From Mucilaginibacter aurantiaciroseus (lineage in GTDB: Bacteria; Bacteroidota; Bacteroidia; Sphingobacteriales; Sphingobacteriaceae): a stretch of 64,000 bases of DNA. The DNA is taken from assembly GCF_024055595.1 (NCBI RefSeq), contig NZ_JAMXOF010000003.1:496001-560000 (forward strand), written 5' to 3'. Numbering within the stretch: position 1 is the stretch's first letter; each line of letters opens with the position of its first letter. Below the pieces are notes generated by a model. The model was not told where the DNA came from. It did not search any database and saw nothing but the letters and a program-made list of their open reading frames with translations. Of the stretch, positions 26,080-34,900 are shown one piece after another. The position numbers and the translations under genes were made by a program.

Positions 26080-26415
26080 ATGGCAAAGAAAAACTTCACC
26101 GGCATTATGTACTCTACCGACCCTGATTTTGAATACCGGGAAGAGGGTGGAAACGAGCAGCAAACCCTACCGCCACAGCAGCAAAACTTAAAGATCTACC
26201 TCGACAGGATAAAAGGCAACAAACTGGTAACCCGCGTAAGCGGCTTTATTGGGTTAGATACCGACCTGGAAGCTATTGGCAAAAAAATGAAAACCAAATG
26301 CGGCGTAGGCGGCTCGGTTAAGGATGGCGAAGTGCTTTTACAGGGCGATTTTAGGGATAAGGTGCTTACCATGCTGCAAACAGATGGCTACAAGGCAAAA
26401 AAGGCCGGAGGATAG
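26080..26415 (+). CDS. SUI1/eIF1-like translation factor (YciH family)
   Basis: This 111-residue protein has a flexible N-terminus with YSTDPDFEY, then an SUI1 domain from about residue 38: [40 protein letters not shown] and the C-terminal helix. Bacterial YciH-type proteins are related to eukaryotic eIF1 and are thought to influence start-codon choice or subunit joining. The start codon directly follows a repeat end, giving an AAGGGG tract about five bases upstream that resembles a Shine-Dalgarno sequence. Confidence 0.9.
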   Translation: MAKKNFTGIMYSTDPDFEYREEGGNEQQTLPPQQQNLKIYLDRIKGNKLVTRVSGFIGLDTDLEAIGKKMKTKCGVGGSVKDGEVLLQGDFRDKVLTMLQTDGYKAKKAGG

Positions 26416-26514
26416 TGTATCGAAATTAATAATACTAACTCTATTTAGTTATTGATAATCAATTACTTAAATGGTGTGTATAATGTACATTATGTAAATA
26501 AATACTTAAAAACG

Positions 26515-26547
26515 CTTGGTTCTTAGTGTATCAAAAAGGTAGTTTTG
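26515..26547 (+). promoter_or_regulatory. pckA promoter
   Basis: CTTG at 26515-26518 (one mismatch to -33 TTTG) and TAGTTTTG at 26540-26547 (matches -7 TAnnTTTG) are 21 bases apart, as expected for the Bacteroidota housekeeping sigma factor. The implied leader is about 22 bases. Confidence 0.65.
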
Positions 26548-26575
26548 TAGCAACCAATTATAAAATATCTTCCTG

Positions 26576-28180
26576 ATGAACACCACTGCTAACCGGATAC
26601 CCAATTTAGGGTACCTAAACCTGGCTAATAGCCCCGCTATTTACTACCAGTTAACCCCGGCACAACTTGTTGAGGCTGCAATTAAACGTAACGAAGGTGT
26701 ACTGAGTGATACCGGCGCCCTCGCTATTGACACCGGCAAATTTACAGGCCGATCGCCAAAAGACCGCTTTATTGTTGATGACCACATAACCCATGATGCG
26801 GTATGGTGGGGTAGCATCAATTATAAGTTTGATGGCGCGAAATTTAACGCCTTATATAATAAGGTAGCAAAATACCTTGCCGGCAAGGAGATCTTTGTGC
26901 GCGACTCCTGCGCCTGCGCCAACGAAAAATATCATATCGACATCCGCGTGGTCACCGAAACAGCTTACCAGAACCTGTTCGTGCACCACCTGTTCATCCG
27001 CCCCGAAGTGCTGAACCCCGGGGGTGAGCCGGAGTGGACCATTATTGCAGCGCCCGGATTTATGGCCGAACCGGAGAAGGACGGTACCCGCCAGCCCAAT
27101 TTCTCTATCATCAACTTCAGTAAAAAAATAATACTGATAGGGGGTACTGGTTATACAGGCGAGATCAAAAAGGCCATCTTCTCGGTGCTGAACTTTATAC
27201 TGCCGCATGATAAGCAGGTGCTGTCGATGCATTGCTCGGCCAATACCGGAGCCAAAGGCGATACCGCTATATTCTTTGGCTTATCCGGCACGGGCAAAAC
27301 TACCCTCTCTGCCGACCCGGAGCGCAGCCTTATCGGCGATGATGAACACGGCTGGAGTGATTATACCATATTCAACTTTGAAGGGGGGTGCTACGCCAAA
27401 TGCACCGGCCTTACTGCCGAGAAGGAGCCACAGATCTTTAATGCTATTAAATATGGTGCGCTTTTAGAAAATGTGAACTTTAACCCCGGTACGCGCTGCG
27501 TTAATTTTAATAATATAGATAAAACGGAAAATACCCGTGTGGCTTATCCTTTATATAATGTAAGCAACGCGGTAATTCCATCTATAGGCGCATCGCCTAA
27601 AAACATATTCTTTTTAACCGCAGATGCCTTTGGGATATTGCCGCCAATAGCAAAGCTTACGCCAGAGCAGGCTATGTATCACTTCATCTCCGGCTACACC
27701 GCCAAGATTGCAGGTACCGAGGCAGGTATCACCGAGCCAACCACCACGTTTTCGGCATGTTTTGGTGAGGCTTTTTTGCCATTGCACCCGGTAGCTTATG
27801 CTACACTGCTGGGTGAAAAGATAAAACAGCACCAGGTTAATGTATGGTTGGTTAACACCGGGTGGACAGGCGGAGCGCATGGTGTAGGCCAGCGCATGAA
27901 GCTATCGCATACCCGTGCAATGATAACCGCAGCCATTAACGGAGGGTTGGATAATGTAGATTATCACCGCCACCCTATATTTAATATAGCTATACCATAC
28001 AGTTGCCCTAATGTGCCCGATGAAATTTTAGATCCTAAAAACACCTGGGCCAGCGCCGATAATTATGAAGATAGCGCAAACAAGCTGGCAGCGGCCTTTG
28101 TTAAAAACTTCGATAAATACGCCGCTTACAGCACTCCGGAGATAATAAATGCAGGGCCTAACGTAGCTTTAGAGGTATAA
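26576..28180 (+). CDS. pckA: Phosphoenolpyruvate carboxykinase (ATP)
   Basis: This 534-residue cytosolic enzyme converts oxaloacetate and ATP to phosphoenolpyruvate, the entry step of gluconeogenesis. The ATP-binding kinase-1a loop GLSGTGKTTLSADP is at about residues 235-248, followed by LIGDDEHGW (kinase-2) and NTGWTGGAHGVGQRMKL. The N-terminal FTGRSPKDRFIV binds oxaloacetate. Length is normal for the ATP-type enzyme. It is a single gene with its own promoter and terminator. Confidence 0.97.
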   Translation: MNTTANRIPNLGYLNLANSPAIYYQLTPAQLVEAAIKRNEGVLSDTGALAIDTGKFTGRSPKDRFIVDDHITHDAVWWGSINYKFDGAKFNALYNKVAKYLAGKEIFVRDSCACANEKYHIDIRVVTETAYQNLFVHHLFIRPEVLNPGGEPEWTIIAAPGFMAEPEKDGTRQPNFSIINFSKKIILIGGTGYTGEIKKAIFSVLNFILPHDKQVLSMHCSANTGAKGDTAIFFGLSGTGKTTLSADPERSLIGDDEHGWSDYTIFNFEGGCYAKCTGLTAEKEPQIFNAIKYGALLENVNFNPGTRCVNFNNIDKTENTRVAYPLYNVSNAVIPSIGASPKNIFFLTADAFGILPPIAKLTPEQAMYHFISGYTAKIAGTEAGITEPTTTFSACFGEAFLPLHPVAYATLLGEKIKQHQVNVWLVNTGWTGGAHGVGQRMKLSHTRAMITAAINGGLDNVDYHRHPIFNIAIPYSCPNVPDEILDPKNTWASADNYEDSANKLAAAFVKNFDKYAAYSTPEIINAGPNVALEV

Positions 28181-28262
28181 TTAGACGCTACTATATCAGT
28201 TTAGTTACATACTTTTTATGTGTTATAACTTGCTATTCCAAAAAAAAATGGGTTGTATTGTA

Positions 28263-28291
28263 AAAAATTGTCTGCATCGCAGACAATTTTT
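28263..28291 (+). terminator. pckA terminator
   Basis: A perfect 13-bp stem (AAAAATTGTCTGC and its complement) with a three-base loop ends in five T, 82 bases after the pckA stop. The rest of 28181-28477 is AT-rich and non-coding apart from the exbB promoter candidate. Confidence 0.9.
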
Positions 28292-28397
28292 GTGTTTCTA
28301 AGCGTTATGTAAACACCAATTTTATAATGGTTTAGCATCCGTACATTAAATAATTATAAAGAATTACATAAAAAGTTTTTTTATTTCATTTAAATTC

Positions 28398-28405
28398 TAT
28401 TTTTG
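28398..28405 (+). promoter_or_regulatory. Predicted -7 element of the exbB-tonB operon
   Basis: TATTTTTG fits TAnnTTTG and lies 72 bases before the exbB start. Only a T-rich tract without G occupies the -33 position. Confidence 0.45.
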
Positions 28406-28477
28406 TTATTCGCTTAAAAGGCACACATTTTATTAACTTATATTATAAACAAAACGAAAACTAAAAATTAAAAAGTA

Positions 28478-29311
28478 ATGGCAAACGCACCAACAAAACC
28501 AACTACTCCTGTTAAAGAAAGCTCAAGTGCATCGGGCGCATTTGCAACTTTGACCATCCCTATCTGTATAGTAGTGGCAATTTTGATATTTGTATTCATC
28601 TTAGGTCACCCAAGTCACTACAAAGGTGGCGATCCTGCAAACGAACCAAACCCAGGCGATTTATTCGGTACCGTACACAAAGGTGGCGTTATTGTGCCTC
28701 TGATCATGTCATACCTGTTAATGGTTATCGTGTTTTCAATTGAAAGGTTTGTAGTTATTGGCAAAGCATCTGGTACAGGTAATGTTGACACTTTCGTTAG
28801 AAAGATCCAATCTTTATTAAATTCAGGTAACATCGACGGCGCAAGTGCTGAGTGCGACAAACAAAAAGGTTCGGTAGCAAACGTTATCAAATCTGGTTTG
28901 AAAAAATACAAAGAGATGGAATTTGATCAAACTTTAGACGTTGAGCAAAAAGCTTTAGCTATCCAAAAAGACATCGAAGAAGCAACAGCTTTAGAAATGC
29001 CAATGTTAGAGCAAAACTTAACCATCATCGCTACTTTGGTATCAATCGGTACATTAACCGGTTTGTTAGGTACAGTAATCGGTATGATCAAGGCCTTTGG
29101 TGAGTTAGCTGCGGCTGGTGCTCCAAATCAATCAGCGTTATCAAACAGTATCTCTGAGGCACTTATCAACACTGCGTTAGGTATCGGTACTTCAGCTGTA
29201 TCAATTGTAATGTACAACTTGTTTACTTCTAAAATTGATAAACTGACTTACGCGATTGACGAAACTGGTTTTAGCATCGTTCAAACATTCGCTGCATCAC
29301 ACAAAAAATAA
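28478..29311 (+). CDS. exbB: ExbB/TolQ/MotA proton channel protein
   Basis: This 277-residue inner-membrane channel subunit harvests the proton gradient for TonB. Hydrophobic helices lie at about residues 27-46, 68-88, 184-205 and 228-250. The ExbB core LTGLLGTVIGMIKAFGELA and ALINTALGIGTSAVS is present in the C-terminal half. The first, extra helix is usual in Bacteroidota. It heads an operon of exbB, two exbD copies, tonB, a small gene, a PstS-like lipoprotein and a TPR protein. Confidence 0.93.
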   Translation: MANAPTKPTTPVKESSSASGAFATLTIPICIVVAILIFVFILGHPSHYKGGDPANEPNPGDLFGTVHKGGVIVPLIMSYLLMVIVFSIERFVVIGKASGTGNVDTFVRKIQSLLNSGNIDGASAECDKQKGSVANVIKSGLKKYKEMEFDQTLDVEQKALAIQKDIEEATALEMPMLEQNLTIIATLVSIGTLTGLLGTVIGMIKAFGELAAAGAPNQSALSNSISEALINTALGIGTSAVSIVMYNLFTSKIDKLTYAIDETGFSIVQTFAASHKK

Positions 29312-29415
29312 TTTTTGTAAAATATTAGTGCGCAAATATCTATTATAACAAAATATAATTCTGACAACTGCGTTAATTAACTATCTTTACATTATTATAT
29401 TAAAAAAGGAATAAG

Positions 29416-30036
29416 ATGCCAAGAGTAAAAGTCCAGAGAAAGAGCACCTCGATAGATATGACCGCCATGTGCGACGTAGCCTTCCTTTTGCTTACTTTCT
29501 TTATATTAACAGCAAAACCCCGTACAGAAGACCCTGTACCGGTAGATATACCTGCATCATCAACCACTCAGCCAATACCTGATGATAATGTGTTGATGCT
29601 AACAATAGCTGAGCAAAAAGTTTTCTTTACTGTAGATGGTAACGACATTCGTATTCAAACGCTTAAACAAATGGGTGAGAAATACAATGTACAATTCACT
29701 CCGGAAGAGCAAAAAAAATTCTCAGGTACACCAATATTTGGGGTGCCGATGAATCAGCTTAAAAGCTTCCTTTCCTTAGACGCCGCGCAGAAAAAGGAGT
29801 TCAAACAACCAGGTATCCCAGCGGATACGACAGCTAATAACGAACTTTCCGACTGGATCCGCGAAGCGCGCAAAGCTGATGTGGCCTTACACAACAAAGC
29901 CTTAAGGATATCTATCAAAGGAGATAATAAAGAAGAGTACCCGACCATTAAAATGGTTATTGGGATACTTCAAAAACAAAAACTTGACAAATTTAGTCTA
30001 ATTACTACAATTAGAGCTGCACCTAAAACAAATTAA
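29416..30036 (+). CDS. exbD: ExbD biopolymer transport protein, first copy
   Basis: This 206-residue protein has the ExbD opening: basic residues, then SIDMTAMCDVAFLLLTFFIL. The Asp in MCDVAF is the proton-carrying residue of the single membrane helix (about residues 15-37). The periplasmic part is longer than E. coli ExbD (141 residues). It contains an insert of roughly 60 residues before the TIKMVIGILQKQKLDKFSL segment. The second exbD starts 2 bases after it. Confidence 0.92.
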   Translation: MPRVKVQRKSTSIDMTAMCDVAFLLLTFFILTAKPRTEDPVPVDIPASSTTQPIPDDNVLMLTIAEQKVFFTVDGNDIRIQTLKQMGEKYNVQFTPEEQKKFSGTPIFGVPMNQLKSFLSLDAAQKKEFKQPGIPADTTANNELSDWIREARKADVALHNKALRISIKGDNKEEYPTIKMVIGILQKQKLDKFSLITTIRAAPKTN

Positions 30037-30038
30037 AC

Positions 30039-30569
30039 ATGGCAGAATTAGACACCTCCGGCGGGGGTAAAAAAGGCGGGAAAGTAAGAAGTAAAAAAGC
30101 CTCAACGCGTGTGGATTTAACCGCGATGGTGGATTTGGCCTTCTTGTTAATAACCTTCTTCATGCTTACCACTACGCTTTCTAAACCGAAAGCAATGGAT
30201 GTAACCATGCCCAATAAGGACGAGAAAACCAAAGAGCAGTTACCAGTAGCCGCTTCACGATCTATGACAATTTTGTTAGGTGCTAACAATAAATTGGAAT
30301 GGTTTATTGGCGAGCCGGGTAAATTGCAGCCTACTACCGAAGGGTACGGCAAAGATGGTATCCGTAAAACGCTTATTGAAAAAGGCAAAGAAATTCAGGC
30401 AAGTTTTGGTAACTATATGGTTGTGTTGATCAAACCAAGCGACAAATCAAACTATAAAAATTTGGTTGACATTTTGGATGAAATGAAAATAACAAACGTA
30501 CAATCTTACGCGATTGTAGATATACTACCGGTTGAAGTAGAATTGCTTAAGCGCGATGGCAATTATTAA
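30039..30569 (+). CDS. exbD: ExbD biopolymer transport protein, second copy
   Basis: This 176-residue paralogue of the preceding gene has a basic Gly/Lys N-terminus, then RVDLTAMVDLAFLLITFFML, with the key Asp in MVDLAF. The periplasmic region ends with NLVDILDEMKITNVQSYAIVD, the usual ExbD C-terminal strand-helix. Two different ExbD chains suggest a hetero-oligomer in the ExbB pore. Confidence 0.92.
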   Translation: MAELDTSGGGKKGGKVRSKKASTRVDLTAMVDLAFLLITFFMLTTTLSKPKAMDVTMPNKDEKTKEQLPVAASRSMTILLGANNKLEWFIGEPGKLQPTTEGYGKDGIRKTLIEKGKEIQASFGNYMVVLIKPSDKSNYKNLVDILDEMKITNVQSYAIVDILPVEVELLKRDGNY

Positions 30570-30603
30570 TGAAAAAATTACAGTAATTTAACGTTATAAC
30601 ATA

Positions 30604-31428
30604 ATGTTTGGATCAAAATTAGACATACTAAACAAGCAGTGGATTGACGTTGTTTTTTCAGGCCGTAACAAAGCTTATGGTGCTTACGAACTTAGAAGGG
30701 ACAATCCTCGTAATACAAACAAGGCCCTTATAATTGGTGTAGCAGCATTTGTTTTACTTATATCTTTTAAAACAATCCTCAATGCAATAGAGGGATTTAT
30801 CCCCAAAGCTGATGAAAAGGTGAAGGTTACCGAAGTGTTACTGCCTCCACCTCCCGTAAATGAAGCGGTTAAAACACCGCCACCGCCACCAGAACCACCT
30901 AAACCAAAGGTTGACCAGGTGCGTTTCCCTCCTCCTGTTGTAAAACCGGATAATGAGGTACGCGAAAAAGACCCGCCAACCGTAGAGGAATTGAAAGTTG
31001 CTGATCCGGGCCAGAAAGATCAAAAGGGTGACCCTAACCAAGCTATCACAATTGATGAGCCGGTTGGTAACTCTGATGTTAAGCAGGTAGTAGAAGAAAA
31101 CCCTAACCAGATCTTTGCCGCGGTAGAGCAATCTCCAACGTTTCCTGGTGGTGAATCTAAATTCTACTCATACTTGGGTAACAACATTAAATATCCTTCT
31201 ATCGCGAAAGAGAACAACGTTCAAGGACGTGTAATTTGTACATTCGTTGTAGAAAAAGACGGCTCGTTAACAGATATTAAAGTTGTGCGTGGTATTGGTA
31301 GCGGGTGTGACGAAGAAGCAATTCGTGTATTGAAAAAGTCACCCAGGTGGAGACCAGGTATACAAAACGGTCGCCCGGTTCGTGTACAATACAGTATCCC
31401 GGTAAACTTTACACTGACGTCAGAATAA
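30604..31428 (+). CDS. tonB: TonB energy transducer
   Basis: This 274-residue protein has a cytosolic N-terminus (NKQWIDVVFSGRNKAYGAYE, common in Bacteroidota TonB), one membrane helix (about residues 39-58) and a Pro-rich periplasmic linker (about 78-120). The TonB C-terminal domain follows from about residue 180: SKFYSYLGNNIKYPSIAKEN, then VVEKDGSLTDIKVVRG and a final strand VQYSIPVNFTL. It links the ExbBD motor to outer-membrane receptors. Confidence 0.93.
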   Translation: MFGSKLDILNKQWIDVVFSGRNKAYGAYELRRDNPRNTNKALIIGVAAFVLLISFKTILNAIEGFIPKADEKVKVTEVLLPPPPVNEAVKTPPPPPEPPKPKVDQVRFPPPVVKPDNEVREKDPPTVEELKVADPGQKDQKGDPNQAITIDEPVGNSDVKQVVEENPNQIFAAVEQSPTFPGGESKFYSYLGNNIKYPSIAKENNVQGRVICTFVVEKDGSLTDIKVVRGIGSGCDEEAIRVLKKSPRWRPGIQNGRPVRVQYSIPVNFTLTSE

Positions 31429-31434
31429 AAATTA

Positions 31435-31665
31435 ATGTTATCAAATAACAATGAGAAGCAAAAATCGCCCAAAAGGCGGTTTTTGCTTATTTTAGGAGTT
31501 ACTGCATTTATTTGCTTTATAGCTTTAGGGCTCATGATCATCTTTTGGGATAGTTTTTTGAGCCAGCTACCAAAGCCGCAAAAAACCATTTTTGGTTGTA
31601 TTATAATTATTTATGCAGTTTTACGCTTTTCGCGTTATTTAAGAAAGGACCCCAATGAAGCTTAG
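31435..31665 (+). CDS. Small membrane protein of the Ton operon
   Basis: This 76-residue protein has a basic N-terminus (KQKSPKRR) and two hydrophobic helices (about residues 16-38 and 47-63), with a charged tail RYLRKDPNEA. It begins 6 bases after tonB and its end overlaps the PstS-like gene by 11 bases, so it is clearly in the operon. I do not recognise the family. A role with TonB or the lipoprotein is inferred from position only. Confidence 0.75.
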   Translation: MLSNNNEKQKSPKRRFLLILGVTAFICFIALGLMIIFWDSFLSQLPKPQKTIFGCIIIIYAVLRFSRYLRKDPNEA

Positions 31666-32566
31666 TACTAAATTGTTTTTGGGTGTAGCCTTTTTGGCTG
31701 TATTACAAAGCTGCCAGCAAAACACAGCCAAAAAGGCACCACTGGACGGGTTTACTTTTGGTACAGCGCAATTTTATGGGGACGAGTCTTTTTCGCCCAT
31801 AGTGGACGAAGAGTTGTATGTTTTTAAGTCAAGTTACCCCCAGGCTAACCCTGTAATTACTTATAAACCCGAAAGCGAGGTTGTAAATAATTTAATGAAT
31901 GATAAAGCAAGGGTAGTTATTATGGCGCGCACCCTGGATACTGCCGAACTTGGCGTATTAAAAAGGCGCTCATTGATACCAAACGTTAATAAATTTGCGA
32001 TAGACGCTGTTGCGCTTATCGTAAATAATGTGTCAAATGATACCACGATCTCGGTAAATGAGATCAAAAGCATGCTGAACGGAAAGTCGAAAACAGATAA
32101 AAGTATAGTGTTTGATAACCCTAACTCAAGTTTGGTAAGGTATTTGAAGACCTTATCTGGCAATAAAGCGTTAAAGCAAAAAAATATTTATGCGTTAAGT
32201 TCAAGTAAAGAGGTTATAAAGTACGTAAGTACACACCCTAATTCGATAGGGATAACGGGCTTTGCATGGCTAAACGACCCTGATAAGGACTATGCGGATG
32301 CTGTTGGTAAGGTTAAAATTGTAGGCGTTAAGGACGAAAGCAGTAAAACTGCACCCAACGAGTACTTTAAACCTTCGCAAACAACTCTTGTCCAACATAC
32401 GTATCCGTTAAGCAGGTCGTTATATATAATAGATTGCACAGGCAGGAAGGGTTTAGGCTCGGGCTTTGCATCGTTTTTAGCAAGCGAACGCGGACAACGA
32501 ATAATACTAAGATCGGGCTTACTCCCTGATTCTATCCCGCAACGGGAATTACATATAACACACTAA
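31655..32566 (+). CDS. PstS-like substrate-binding lipoprotein
   Basis: This 303-residue protein has a lipoprotein signal, FLAVLQSCQ, with Cys20 as the lipidated residue. The rest is a type-II periplasmic-binding fold similar to PstS: ARVVIMARTLDTAELGVL, then FAIDAVALIVN and GKSKTDKSIVFDNPNSSLVRYL. No ABC transporter permease or ATPase is nearby; instead it lies in the Ton operon. Ligand unknown (phosphate is possible). It could be periplasmic-facing on either membrane. Confidence 0.82.
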   Translation: MKLSTKLFLGVAFLAVLQSCQQNTAKKAPLDGFTFGTAQFYGDESFSPIVDEELYVFKSSYPQANPVITYKPESEVVNNLMNDKARVVIMARTLDTAELGVLKRRSLIPNVNKFAIDAVALIVNNVSNDTTISVNEIKSMLNGKSKTDKSIVFDNPNSSLVRYLKTLSGNKALKQKNIYALSSSKEVIKYVSTHPNSIGITGFAWLNDPDKDYADAVGKVKIVGVKDESSKTAPNEYFKPSQTTLVQHTYPLSRSLYIIDCTGRKGLGSGFASFLASERGQRIILRSGLLPDSIPQRELHITH

Positions 32567-32588
32567 CTATATACATAACAAACTAAGG

Positions 32589-34280
32589 ATGAAAATGATC
32601 AGTAAGATAAGTAAGATAGTATTAGCCCTGACACTTGTTGGCTCTTCAGTTTTTGCGCAGAGCATAGCCGATGCAAAAAAAGCGATAGATGCAGAACAGT
32701 ATCAGAAAGCAAAATCGATGCTTAAGAATTTAACCGTAACCCAGCCTACTAAGGACGAGAACTTCTTTTATCTTGGTTGGGTGTATATTCTTCAGGAATA
32801 TCCCGATTCAGCAAAAACCAATTTCCAGAAAGGTATTGCTGTAAATCCAAAATCGGCATTAAACTATGCAGGTTTAGGTGCTGCCGCGTTCTTAGATAAA
32901 GACAAAGCAACCGCTATAACAAATTTTAACCAGGCAGTAGCTTTGGCAGGTAAAGACAGTAAACCATATTTATACGTGGGCAAAGCTTACTTGTTAAATA
33001 ATGTTGACGGTAAAGTACCTGCTGCAGATGCAAATGCTGCTATTGCAGTATTAACAAAGGGTAAAATTGTTAACGCTAAAGACGCCGAAATTTTGGTTGC
33101 CTTAGGTGATGCATTGCGCACCCAAACAAAAAACACCGAAGCATTGGGTAACTACCAATCGGCTTTAGACCTTGACCCTAAATTGGCTCATGCTAAAGTA
33201 GCAACCGGTGTTATTTGGAAATATGCTAATAACTTCGAGAGTTCAGAAACGGAATTCAAAGCAGCTTTAGCTATAGATCCTAACTACGGCCCTGCTTACC
33301 GCGAATGGGCAGAAACCGACGTGCGTTGGGCATTTGCCGATCCAAAAATGGCTTCAGCAAAAATTAAAGAAGCTACTGAGCAGTATAAAAAATACCTGTC
33401 GTTAACCGACTTGTCTTTAGAATCACGCTTACGTTATGCCGACTTCTTGTTACTATCGGGTGATTTTAAAACCTTACAAACAGAGGCCGCTGCTTTATCA
33501 AGCGCAGCTAACAGCAACTTGAAAATTTATCGTTACCTGGCGTATTCTGCCTATGAGAATAAAGATTATCCTGCAGGTTTAACTGCAATGAATACCTGGA
33601 TTACTAAGGCCGACCCTAAACGTGTGATACCTCGTGATTATGTTTACCTGGGCCGTTTGCAAATTGCTTCTAAGCAAGATTCATTAGGTGTTGCTTCATT
33701 GCGTAAAGCTATCGCGATTGATACCACACAGGTAGATGTTTATCCGGAAATTGCGAAAGCGCTTTACGGGCAAAAGAAATACGCTGAGGCTGGTGATGCT
33801 TATCACGTTTATACTCAAAAAGGCAGGAATGTGAAATTATTAGATCATTTCTATGAAGGAGTTAGTTACTACTTCTCTTACAACGAGAAAAGCCCTGATG
33901 CAGAAGCTACTATTGCAAAAGCAGATTCTGCATTTAGCTATGTAACGCAAAAAGCACCAACCGACCCTAACGCGTATTTATTCCGTGCCCGTGTAAACGA
34001 GTTAAAGGATAAAGACCGTAATAATATTGTGGGTTATTCTAAGCCTTTTTATGAAAAATATATTGAGACAACTACCGCTAAAGGTGGTACACCTACCGAT
34101 AAAGTAAAGAAAGAATTAGCTGAAGCTTATGTTTATATAGCAACCTTTGCTGAGTTTAAAGAAAAAGACATGGCCAAGGCTACTGAGAACTATACAAAAG
34201 CAAGAGATAATGACCCTACTAATAAACAGGTAGTAGCGTTTTTCTCCCGCAAAGGCGGCGCATCTAGCAGAGGTAAATAA
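32589..34280 (+). CDS. Tetratricopeptide-repeat protein of the Ton operon
   Basis: This 563-residue exported protein has a signal peptide (residues 1-24, ending VFAQ). TPR-like helical repeats run through the chain: KAKSMLKNLTVTQP, YPDSAKTNFQKGIAVNPKSA, NTEALGNYQSALDLDPKLAHA, SSETEFKAALAIDPNYGPAY and KATENYTKARDNDPTNKQV. It probably acts as a periplasmic scaffold. It ends the exbB operon, followed by a strong terminator. Confidence 0.88.
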   Translation: MKMISKISKIVLALTLVGSSVFAQSIADAKKAIDAEQYQKAKSMLKNLTVTQPTKDENFFYLGWVYILQEYPDSAKTNFQKGIAVNPKSALNYAGLGAAAFLDKDKATAITNFNQAVALAGKDSKPYLYVGKAYLLNNVDGKVPAADANAAIAVLTKGKIVNAKDAEILVALGDALRTQTKNTEALGNYQSALDLDPKLAHAKVATGVIWKYANNFESSETEFKAALAIDPNYGPAYREWAETDVRWAFADPKMASAKIKEATEQYKKYLSLTDLSLESRLRYADFLLLSGDFKTLQTEAAALSSAANSNLKIYRYLAYSAYENKDYPAGLTAMNTWITKADPKRVIPRDYVYLGRLQIASKQDSLGVASLRKAIAIDTTQVDVYPEIAKALYGQKKYAEAGDAYHVYTQKGRNVKLLDHFYEGVSYYFSYNEKSPDAEATIAKADSAFSYVTQKAPTDPNAYLFRARVNELKDKDRNNIVGYSKPFYEKYIETTTAKGGTPTDKVKKELAEAYVYIATFAEFKEKDMAKATENYTKARDNDPTNKQVVAFFSRKGGASSRGK

Positions 34281-34303
34281 TCATATTGTTTTATAAATAA
34301 ATT

Positions 34304-34337
34304 AAAAAAGTCTCCGTTAACTAACGGGGGCTTTTTT
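34304..34337 (+). terminator. Terminator of the Ton operon
   Basis: A 15-base stem at 34304-34318 and 34323-34337, with two G-T pairs, has a six-base A tract on the left and a six-base T tract on the right, so it could work in both directions. It ends 28 bases before the nuoA start. Confidence 0.88.
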
Positions 34338-34353
34338 ATTATGTACTCATTTG

Positions 34354-34361
34354 TATATTTG
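34354..34361 (+). promoter_or_regulatory. Predicted -7 element of nuoA, nearly on the start codon
   Basis: TATATTTG matches TAnnTTTG, and its last base is only 4 bases before the nuoA ATG at 34366. If used, transcription would begin at or within a few bases of the ATG, giving a leaderless or near-leaderless message. The -33 region falls inside the T-tract of the preceding terminator. Confidence 0.5.
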
Positions 34362-34365
34362 CACC

Positions 34366-34737
34366 ATGGAATTAAAAAGTTTACCTGTCAACTATCTGCC
34401 CATCATATTCCAGATGATGGTGGCTATGGGGTTTGTTGTTACAACCATGGTTGTAACCCACAAAATTGGCCCTAAGCGTAAAACTAAAGATAAACTTACC
34501 CCATTCGAGTCGGGTATCGAAGTGGTAGGTAACGCCCGTTCACCAATGTCAATCAAATACTTCCTGGTAGCTATACTGTTTGTGTTGTTTGATGTAGAGG
34601 TGATATTTATGTACCCCTGGGCGGTAAACTTCCGCGATCTTGGTTCCACCGGGATGATAGAGATGTTCATTTTTATGGGCACGTTACTTGCCGGTTTCTT
34701 CTACATCATAAAAAAAGGCGCTTTAAACTGGGATTAA
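34366..34737 (+). CDS. nuoA: NADH-quinone oxidoreductase subunit A
   Basis: This 123-residue membrane subunit of complex I has three helices. The conserved loop KLTPFESGIEVVGNARSP is followed by IKYFLVAILFVLFDVEVIFMYPWA. The C-terminus KKGALNWD is also typical. The start at 34366 gives MELKSLPVNY; an upstream TTG at 34351 would overlap the promoter. First gene of nuoA-N. Confidence 0.96.
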   Translation: MELKSLPVNYLPIIFQMMVAMGFVVTTMVVTHKIGPKRKTKDKLTPFESGIEVVGNARSPMSIKYFLVAILFVLFDVEVIFMYPWAVNFRDLGSTGMIEMFIFMGTLLAGFFYIIKKGALNWD

Positions 34738-34739
34738 AG

Positions 34740-34818
34740 AAGTTCCACCTAAGCCCTCTGCGGTATGGAGTGCTTATATAAAAAGTCTCTCCAGCAAGGG
34801 GAGATATAGAGGGGGTTA
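34740..34818. repeat. Long palindrome between nuoA and nuoB
   Basis: CACCTAAGCCCTCTGC at the left and GGGGAGATATAGAGGGGG at the right belong to the same family as the copies before the SUI1 gene and nuoL. The inner hairpin TCTCTCC/GGGGAGA is clear. It separates nuoA from the rest of the operon. Confidence 0.6.
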
Positions 34819-34892
34819 CAGGTCATTAGTTTAGACTGATTCTAAATATATTCCCGGGGCTTCATAGTGTATCTGTTACATCGTAATTATTG

Positions 34893-34900
34893 TAAATTTG
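34893..34900 (+). promoter_or_regulatory. Predicted -7 element for nuoB onward
   Basis: TAAATTTG matches TAnnTTTG and lies 48 bases before the nuoB start, downstream of the repeat. The operon may therefore have a second promoter. The -33 position is weak. Confidence 0.45.

Noticed and set aside
31655..32566. Part of a phosphate ABC importer (pst operon)
   Set aside because: No pstC, pstA or pstB genes are present nearby and the gene overlaps a Ton-operon gene, so it is called only PstS-like.
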